A stretch of DNA of 64,000 nt from NCBI RefSeq assembly GCF_900099705.1, contig NZ_LT629695.1, forward strand, positions 1,302,001-1,366,000. The letters are read 5' to 3'. Under the pieces are notes generated by a model. The model did not search any database and was not told the DNA's origin. It saw only the letters and a list, made by a program, of their open reading frames with translations. The translations under genes were made by a program, and so were the position numbers. The DNA comes from Agrococcus jejuensis (GTDB taxonomy: Bacteria > Actinomycetota > Actinomycetes > Actinomycetales > Microbacteriaceae). The stretch's first letter is position 1; each line of letters starts with the position of its first letter. This document shows, in pieces, positions 58,925 through 64,000 of the stretch.

Positions 58925-61900
58925 CGAACCTCACGCAAGAGCAGCAGGCCGCACTCGACCACCTGAGATCGGCATACGTCGGGCCGGAGCAGGGCGATCG
59001 AGAGTTCCTTCGTGCTCGGCCCGACCTCCACTACGTGATCGGACACCTCTTCCCCAAGGAGACCCCGGTCGCGGACGCGCTTGAGCAATCGGACGTGGAA
59101 GCCGATGCCGATGCGAGCGCGGACGACGACGTGGCGAATCTCCGGCCCCAAGAGTGGAAGCCGAGCTCACTAGCGGTGTCCTTCGTCACCGATGCACCGC
59201 AACTCAAGGTGGATGTGGAGGTCGCGACCTACGATCGCGAGGAGGTCGACGCCATCAACGGGTGGCGGCGGCGCCCATGGAACGGCGCACCGGTGCGCGT
59301 CAGTGAAGCGCAGCCATCGGCGAGGCTCGACGTCGACGGGCGAACGGCGCGCATCGACTCCGTCTGGCGGGCGCATCCCCTCGGTCGCCTCGTGACCGTG
59401 TCCATTCGGAATGAGGAGCCCGAGCCTCCGGAGCCAGCAGACCTCGCCGCCTCGATGCTCTTCCAGGTGGCTCTTCGGGTACGACCCGAGGGTGGCGCGA
59501 TCCTCGAGTACGTGAAAATGGCTGTGCGACTGCAGAATGACGAGGCTGAGGAACTGGCCCTGCGCTTCCGGTCGAAGCGACTCTTCGCGGTCGGACACGG
59601 CGTCGCGGTCGAGTGGGACCCGAGCGACGATGCTGATCGATGCTTCGAGGTCCGAACGTCTTCCCTTCCGTGGGACATCGTCCCGGCGATCCAGACGACC
59701 TCGTTCGATGCGGAGGATCCTCGCGCCGAGACCATGCGTCTCCAATTCCTCATGTCCGTCGAGTCGAGCACGGAGACCGTCCTCGCCACTCTTGGCTCGT
59801 TCGTCGACGCCTACGACGAGTGGTTGAAGGCGATCGGCCTGCGCATCTCCGCGCTGAGCGGTCCCCTGCAGCCTCCCGCACGACGAATCGAGCACCGCGC
59901 TGCGGCCACGTCCGCGCGGATGCGGGCTGGCATCGATGCGCTCCGCGATCCTCAGGTCGCCTTGGCCTTCTCCTTGGCCATGGAGGCGATGCGGCTGCAG
60001 ATGATGCAATCCGCGACGGCCCAGGGCGTCATCGACCCGCGCGAACCATCATGGCGGCCCTTCCAGCTCGGCTTCATCCTGAGTGCCCTCGCCTCGACGA
60101 TCGAGCCGTCGCACCCGGATCGAGACCTCGTTGATCTCATCTGGTTCCCGACCGGAGGCGGCAAGACGGAGGCGTATCTGGGTCTCGCAGCCATCGAGGT
60201 CGTGCTGCGGAGGCTCAGACACGGCGACGCCGGTGGTGGCACCGCTGTCATCACCCGCTACACCATGCGGCTCCTCACGGCGCAGCAGTTCCAGCGCACC
60301 GCGCTCCTCGTGTGCGCGCTGGAGCAGCTGCGAACTTCTCCGACCGGTCGCCTACGCGGCCTGGCTCCCTTCTCCATCGGACTGTGGGTGGGGAACGAGA
60401 CGACGCCGGGCAGCCGCAAGGATGCGATCGCACGCCTCAAGGATCTCTACAAGGTGGACGACCCTCGAGAGGCCAACCCCTTCCAGGTCGAGGCATGCCC
60501 CTGGTGTGCTACACCCTTGCTTCCTGAGAAGCGAACGAGCGACACCGCGGCCTACGGCCCCGTCCAACATGGCGCTCGCGTCATCCTGCGCTGTCCGAGT
60601 GCCAACTGCGTCTTCCGCGATGGGCTCCCCATGGAGGTCGTCGACGAGGACATCTTCGAGCACCCGCCGACGATCGTGCTCGCCACCGTGGACAAGTTCG
60701 CGCGCTTCCAGTTCCAAGCCCGTGCATCACGGATCCTCGGCATCGACACCGGCTTCCTCCAGCCTTCGCTGGTGATCCAGGACGAGCTGCATCTTCTCTC
60801 AGGGCCCCTGGGAACGACGGTCGGCGTCTTCGAGTCAGCGATCCTCGCGCTGCTGGAGCAGAAGGGCTCCCGACCGAAGATCGTTGCGTCCACAGCGACG
60901 ATCCGATCTGCAGAGGAACAGGTCGGCGGGCTCTACGCGAGGCGAGTGGCCCTCTATCCACCCGCGGGCATCGACGAGGATGACAACTTCTTCTCCGAGC
61001 AGGACTCGTCGGGCGAGGGCCGGCTGTACGTCGGGCTGATGCCGGTGTCGCTGCCGCAAGCGACGTCCCTCATCTCAACGATCACGCCCATGTTCGAGCT
61101 GCCGTTCGTGGTGACGGGCGACGATGCAGTGCCGTTCGACTCGTTCTGGACGCTGGTCGCGTACCACAACAGCCTTCGTGAGCTTGGACGAACCAGCAAT
61201 CACATCGTCGACGACGTCGGCGCACGGTTGGCGTCGCGCGCCACCGAGCTCGGACTCCCGACGCGTGAGATTCGCGCCGACGGTCTCATCGAGCTCACGA
61301 GTCGGAAGAAGCCTGGGGAGCTGACACGAGACCTCCGCCGCCTCGGCACGGCTGGAAGCGTGACGAGCGACGCGGTGGACGCCGTCGTGTCCTCCAACAT
61401 GCTCTCGGTCGGCATCGACGTTGCTCGCCTCGGCTTGATGCTCATGGTCGGACAGCCGAAGACGACATCGGAGTACATCCAGGCCACCAGCCGGGTGGGG
61501 CGTGGGCAGGCCCGCGGTGTCGTCGTGACGCTGTTCCGATCCAACCGTCCTCGAGACCGTTCGCACTTCGAGACCTTCCACTCGTATCACGAGGCGCTCT
61601 ATCGCGCAGTCGAGCCGACGAGCGTCACTCCCTGGGCTGTGAACTCGCGTCATCGGTCGCTCGCTGGCGCGTACACGATGCTGCTCCGTCACTGGTCCAG
61701 CGAGCTTCGGGGCGACGCGAGCGCGCTTGCGTTCGATCTTGGAAAGCCGCATCTCGCGGCGCTTGCGGAAGGTCTCGCCGAGAGGCTTCTCGCCATGGTC
61801 GAGTTCGCGGACGCTGACGAGGTCGAGGCCGCTCGCCTCCAACTCGTCGACGTGGCGAAGGAATGGAGCGACCGCGCAAGCGAGCGGCGCAGCGCCTCCG

Positions 61901-62061
61901 AGCCTCTTCGGTATGAGCGCACCAAGACCGACGAAGGTCTCTACAAGCGCTTCGGTCAGGACGGCCGAGGCCTCACGGTCATGGACTCGATGCGGTCCGT
62001 CGACGCGTCAGTGCCGATCGAGGTACGTGAGCCTGGAGGAACGTTCAATGAAGCGGATTGA
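58921..62061 (+). CDS. drmA: DISARM helicase DrmA
   Basis: This gene encodes 1046 residues from ATG 58921. The N-terminal half (about 1-400) is a DrmA-type region of unknown fold with no helicase motif. The helicase has DLIWFPTGGGKTEAYLGLAA (Walker A about 409-417), VITRYTMRLLTAQQFQR, VIQDELHLLSGPLG (DELH about 621), VASTATIRSAEEQ, SVGIDVARLGLMLMVGQPKT (about 829) and EYIQATSRVGRGQ. A four-Cys cluster lies inside the core (CPWC about 525, CPSANC about 557). DrmA and DrmB are the DISARM core and form a complex that engages incoming phage DNA. DrmB's start lies 14 nt inside this gene's end. Confidence 0.9.
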   Translation: MTNLTQEQQAALDHLRSAYVGPEQGDREFLRARPDLHYVIGHLFPKETPVADALEQSDVEADADASADDDVANLRPQEWKPSSLAVSFVTDAPQLKVDVEVATYDREEVDAINGWRRRPWNGAPVRVSEAQPSARLDVDGRTARIDSVWRAHPLGRLVTVSIRNEEPEPPEPADLAASMLFQVALRVRPEGGAILEYVKMAVRLQNDEAEELALRFRSKRLFAVGHGVAVEWDPSDDADRCFEVRTSSLPWDIVPAIQTTSFDAEDPRAETMRLQFLMSVESSTETVLATLGSFVDAYDEWLKAIGLRISALSGPLQPPARRIEHRAAATSARMRAGIDALRDPQVALAFSLAMEAMRLQMMQSATAQGVIDPREPSWRPFQLGFILSALASTIEPSHPDRDLVDLIWFPTGGGKTEAYLGLAAIEVVLRRLRHGDAGGGTAVITRYTMRLLTAQQFQRTALLVCALEQLRTSPTGRLRGLAPFSIGLWVGNETTPGSRKDAIARLKDLYKVDDPREANPFQVEACPWCATPLLPEKRTSDTAAYGPVQHGARVILRCPSANCVFRDGLPMEVVDEDIFEHPPTIVLATVDKFARFQFQARASRILGIDTGFLQPSLVIQDELHLLSGPLGTTVGVFESAILALLEQKGSRPKIVASTATIRSAEEQVGGLYARRVALYPPAGIDEDDNFFSEQDSSGEGRLYVGLMPVSLPQATSLISTITPMFELPFVVTGDDAVPFDSFWTLVAYHNSLRELGRTSNHIVDDVGARLASRATELGLPTREIRADGLIELTSRKKPGELTRDLRRLGTAGSVTSDAVDAVVSSNMLSVGIDVARLGLMLMVGQPKTTSEYIQATSRVGRGQARGVVVTLFRSNRPRDRSHFETFHSYHEALYRAVEPTSVTPWAVNSRHRSLAGAYTMLLRHWSSELRGDASALAFDLGKPHLAALAEGLAERLLAMVEFADADEVEAARLQLVDVAKEWSDRASERRSASEPLRYERTKTDEGLYKRFGQDGRGLTVMDSMRSVDASVPIEVREPGGTFNEAD

Positions 62062-63865
62062 GCATGAGCTGAGGCTCAGCGAGACGGTCCGGCCGTACGG
62101 CGTCGGGAGCATCGTCGACGTCTCAGGTGCGTCGCTCGTCGCCCCAGACACGTCGTGGTGGAAGCCATCGAACGCGCCGCTGCTTCGATGCGAGCGGTTG
62201 GAGGCGGAGCTCTCGGATGGCGAGCTGAGGATGGCACCGTATGTGGCTGACCGCCCGGGAGCGCGAACCTATCGACTGGAGTACCGACGGTTTCCTGAGT
62301 GGCGCTTCTGCGATCGTTGCGCCCGACTCTCGCGGCAGACCGGCAGCGACAAGGGCTCGTTCACGAATCGCTGTCAGGAGTGCCGAGGGGGGCTCGTGCC
62401 AGTCCGCTTCGTGGCGATGTGCGAGGGCGGCAGCCACGTTCAGGACATTCAATGGTTCGCGTGGGTCCACCGAGGTCGCACAGCTTCCGCGGAGCACCGC
62501 CAGTGCCGACCGGACAACACGCTTCGACTGCGTCGTGTCCCGGGAGCCGGGGAGAGTCTGGCGGGCCTCGTGGCGTCGTGCGACCGATGCAGCCGGAGCC
62601 GTTCGCTGAGCGAGGTCATCGGGTCCGAAGCGCTCACCATCGACGGCTTCTCTTGCTTCGGCAAGCAGCCTTGGCAGTCGACGAAGACCGACTGCCCGCG
62701 TCCGCTCCGCGCCGTCCTGCGGACTTCGACATCGGGCTACCTGGCCGACACGCTCACCGCGTTGGATATTCCTGAGGAGCAGGAGCAGTCGGCGAAGAGC
62801 GCGGAGGCGATCCGACAGCATGCCTTCTTCGCGAAGCTGCAGGCAGATCCCCACGGGCCATTCGGCGATGCCTTGGTCGAGATGATCGCGCAGGAGACGG
62901 GCCTCGAAGCGGACATCGTGCGCGCAGTAGCCGAGTCGGGAACATCGTCCTCTCCCGATGCCGTGCGACGCCTGAAGGCGGGCGAGTGGTCGGCCTTCGT
63001 CAGCAGGCTTGAAGTGCAGCAGGACGAGCACGATCCCGAGTTCATCGTGCGTAGGACGGCCAGGTCCAGCGAGGTCGAGGCAGCAGGATCGGTCGCGCTT
63101 GCGCAGCGAATCCGCACGTTTGGGGCGGTCGATCGAGTCCGCGTGGTCTCAGCGCTGCGGGGCTTCCGCCGAGTTTCCGAAGACGCCGAATACGTCTCGG
63201 CGGACCTCCGGCAGGTGCAGTCCGCCAAGAAGATCTATCCGTCGATGGAGCAGTTCGGCGAGGGCATCATCATGACCTTCGACGAGGGAGCGCTCGCGGA
63301 CTGGGAGTCTCATCCCCTCGTGCAGCGGCGGGTGCGTGATCTGGCCCAGGCAGCGAACGTCGCGATGGACAGCGCACGGCTGCCGGATGTCACGCCGCGT
63401 TGGGTTGCGTTGCATACCCTCTCCCACCTGCTCCTTCGGCGCCTTGCGTTCGCAAGCGGCTACACGAGCGCGTCCCTGTCCGAACGCATCTACGCACACG
63501 GCAGCGAGAGCGACCCGGAGGCGGGAATCTTCATCTACACGGCGTCAGGCGATGCGCAAGGGACGCTGGGCGGCCTGGCTCGCCTTGCGCGCCCGAGGAA
63601 CTTCATCGGCGTACTGCTCGAGGCTCTTGAGGACGCCGAGGTCTGCTCCAACGACCCGGTCTGCTTGGAGAGCGGTCAGGCCGCGGTGCGCGCGAACCTG
63701 GCCGCGTGTCACGGGTGTGCACTGGTCGCCGAGACGTCGTGCGAAGTCAACAACCGCTTCCTCGACCGCGCGTTGCTCCTCGGCGGTGCAGGCATCGCCG
63801 ACTTCGAGGCGATGCCGGGCCTGCTGGAGCGCGTCGTGTCGGAGTCGCGGACGATGTTCGCCTAG
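62048..63865 (+). CDS. drmB: DISARM protein DrmB (DUF1998 domain)
   Basis: This gene encodes 605 residues. ATG 62048 has GGAGG 8 nt upstream and lies inside the end of drmA. The N-terminus is typical of DrmB (RLSETVRPYGVGSIVDVSGASLVAPD). There are three zinc-binding-like clusters: FCDRCARL with CQECRGG (about 88-112), CDRCSRS, and a C-terminal DUF1998 cluster (CSNDPVCLESG, ACHGCALVAETSCEVNNRFLDR). The middle includes WVALHTLSHLLLRRLAFASGY. DrmB works with DrmA in DISARM, although its biochemistry is less defined. Confidence 0.9.
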   Translation: MKRIEHELRLSETVRPYGVGSIVDVSGASLVAPDTSWWKPSNAPLLRCERLEAELSDGELRMAPYVADRPGARTYRLEYRRFPEWRFCDRCARLSRQTGSDKGSFTNRCQECRGGLVPVRFVAMCEGGSHVQDIQWFAWVHRGRTASAEHRQCRPDNTLRLRRVPGAGESLAGLVASCDRCSRSRSLSEVIGSEALTIDGFSCFGKQPWQSTKTDCPRPLRAVLRTSTSGYLADTLTALDIPEEQEQSAKSAEAIRQHAFFAKLQADPHGPFGDALVEMIAQETGLEADIVRAVAESGTSSSPDAVRRLKAGEWSAFVSRLEVQQDEHDPEFIVRRTARSSEVEAAGSVALAQRIRTFGAVDRVRVVSALRGFRRVSEDAEYVSADLRQVQSAKKIYPSMEQFGEGIIMTFDEGALADWESHPLVQRRVRDLAQAANVAMDSARLPDVTPRWVALHTLSHLLLRRLAFASGYTSASLSERIYAHGSESDPEAGIFIYTASGDAQGTLGGLARLARPRNFIGVLLEALEDAEVCSNDPVCLESGQAAVRANLAACHGCALVAETSCEVNNRFLDRALLLGGAGIADFEAMPGLLERVVSESRTMFA

Positions 63866-63866
63866 C

Positions 63867-63884
63867 GCCGGCGTGCCCGCCGGC
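63867..63884 (+). terminator. Hairpin between drmB and the methyltransferase gene
   Basis: GCCGGCG, a 4-nt TGCC loop and CGCCGGC form a perfect 7-bp GC stem 1 nt after the drmB stop. It lacks a T-run, so it may attenuate rather than fully terminate. Confidence 0.5.
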
Positions 63885-63902
63885 AGTGTCCTCGGACCGC
63901 AT

Positions 63903-63917
63903 TACATTGACTCTGTG
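63903..63917 (+). promoter_or_regulatory. Possible leaderless promoter of the methyltransferase gene
   Basis: TACATT (63903-63908) is a fair -10 box, and the GTG start at 63915 begins 7 nt beyond it, the spacing expected for a leaderless transcript. The -35 region is poor. Together with the preceding hairpin, this would let the methylase be expressed apart from the restriction-like genes. Confidence 0.35.
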
Positions 63918-64000
63918 CCCGACTCGATCCACGTCCTCGACCTCTTCGCCGGGGCCGGGGGCCTGACCCGCGGATTCCACGAGGCGTCACCACGTTTCAG
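63915..64000 (+). CDS. C5 cytosine DNA methyltransferase (N-terminal fragment, runs off right edge)
   Basis: From GTG 63915 the window encodes 28 residues, VPDSIHVLDLFAGAGGLTRG and FHEASPRF. This contains motif I (DLFAGAGG) of C5-cytosine methyltransferases at the position expected near the N-terminus. Directly after drmA and drmB it is most likely DrmMII, the class 2 DISARM modification enzyme that marks host DNA. The catalytic Pro-Cys motif lies outside the window, so activity cannot be judged. Confidence 0.75.
   Translation, partial: MPDSIHVLDLFAGAGGLTRGFHEASPRF

Noticed and set aside
52695..64000. BREX, Dnd/Ssp phosphorothioation or a plain restriction-modification system
   Set aside because: No PglZ, BrxC, DndBCDE or SspBCD-like gene is present; DrmA- and DrmB-type proteins point to DISARM.
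1..64000. tRNA, rRNA, riboswitch or tmRNA genes
   Set aside because: I looked for T-arm GTTCRA motifs, acceptor-stem pairs and conserved rRNA or riboswitch cores by eye and saw none; a covariance search would settle this.

Overview
The window is from a very GC-rich, densely coded actinobacterial chromosome. The codon bias (GGATGC-rich genes, GTG starts, ATGA overlaps), a small Microbacteriaceae-type DUF7882-like protein, a DUF2510/TM2 protein and a CshA-type surface protein all suggest a member of the Microbacteriaceae (Agrococcus/Microbacterium-like). The genus is an inference. I see no rRNA, tRNA, CRISPR array, transposase or phage structural genes.

Layout. (1) 1-15500, minus strand: one enormous CshA/CshB-type fibrillar surface adhesin, cut by the left edge. 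It has a signal peptide, a unique N-terminal head and about 44 Ig-like repeats of about 108 residues. (2) 15843-19346, minus: a flotillin/SPFH protein, a coupled partner of unknown function, and a membrane-anchored hypothetical protein. (3) 19673-28497: a divergent hexuronate (4-deoxy-5-ketouronate) catabolism locus. The minus arm holds a Zn-dehydrogenase, kduD, eda, kdgK and an MFS sugar porter. The plus arm holds a TRAP transporter (P, Q, M), kduI and an IclR regulator. Solute enters by the TRAP or MFS carrier; KduI, KduD, KdgK and Eda convert it to pyruvate and glyceraldehyde-3-phosphate. (4) 29317-32026: small proteins, a MarR regulator and a MazEF-type toxin-antitoxin pair with an apparently leaderless promoter. 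(5) 32318-36441: a three-part cytochrome P450 / adrenodoxin-reductase-like / flavodoxin fusion, divergent from a LysR regulator. (6) 36678-46852: housekeeping and small genes, namely an HtaA-domain protein, VOC and SRPBCC proteins, a RibD-C reductase, a CNNM/CorC pair preceded by a short repeat-bearing leader ORF, a D-erythronate dehydrogenase-like SDR, and a diacylglycerol-kinase-like protein. (7) 47122-50370: two hypotheticals around a phenol-2-monooxygenase-like flavoprotein. (8) 50646-64000: a less GC-rich block with a DUF726 hydrolase and a tightly coupled defence operon. The operon encodes a GHKL-ATPase/SF2 helicase fusion, a NERD nuclease/SF1 helicase, DrmA and DrmB. The first codons of a C5 cytosine methyltransferase follow at the right edge.

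The strongest candidate for an undescribed system is the last block. It is a DISARM-like operon in which the DrmA/DrmB core and a cytosine methylase are present, but the usual DrmD or DrmE position is taken by two other nucleic-acid enzymes. The P450-reductase-flavodoxin fusion is the second candidate. Several families of long imperfect palindromes also sit between genes throughout the window.
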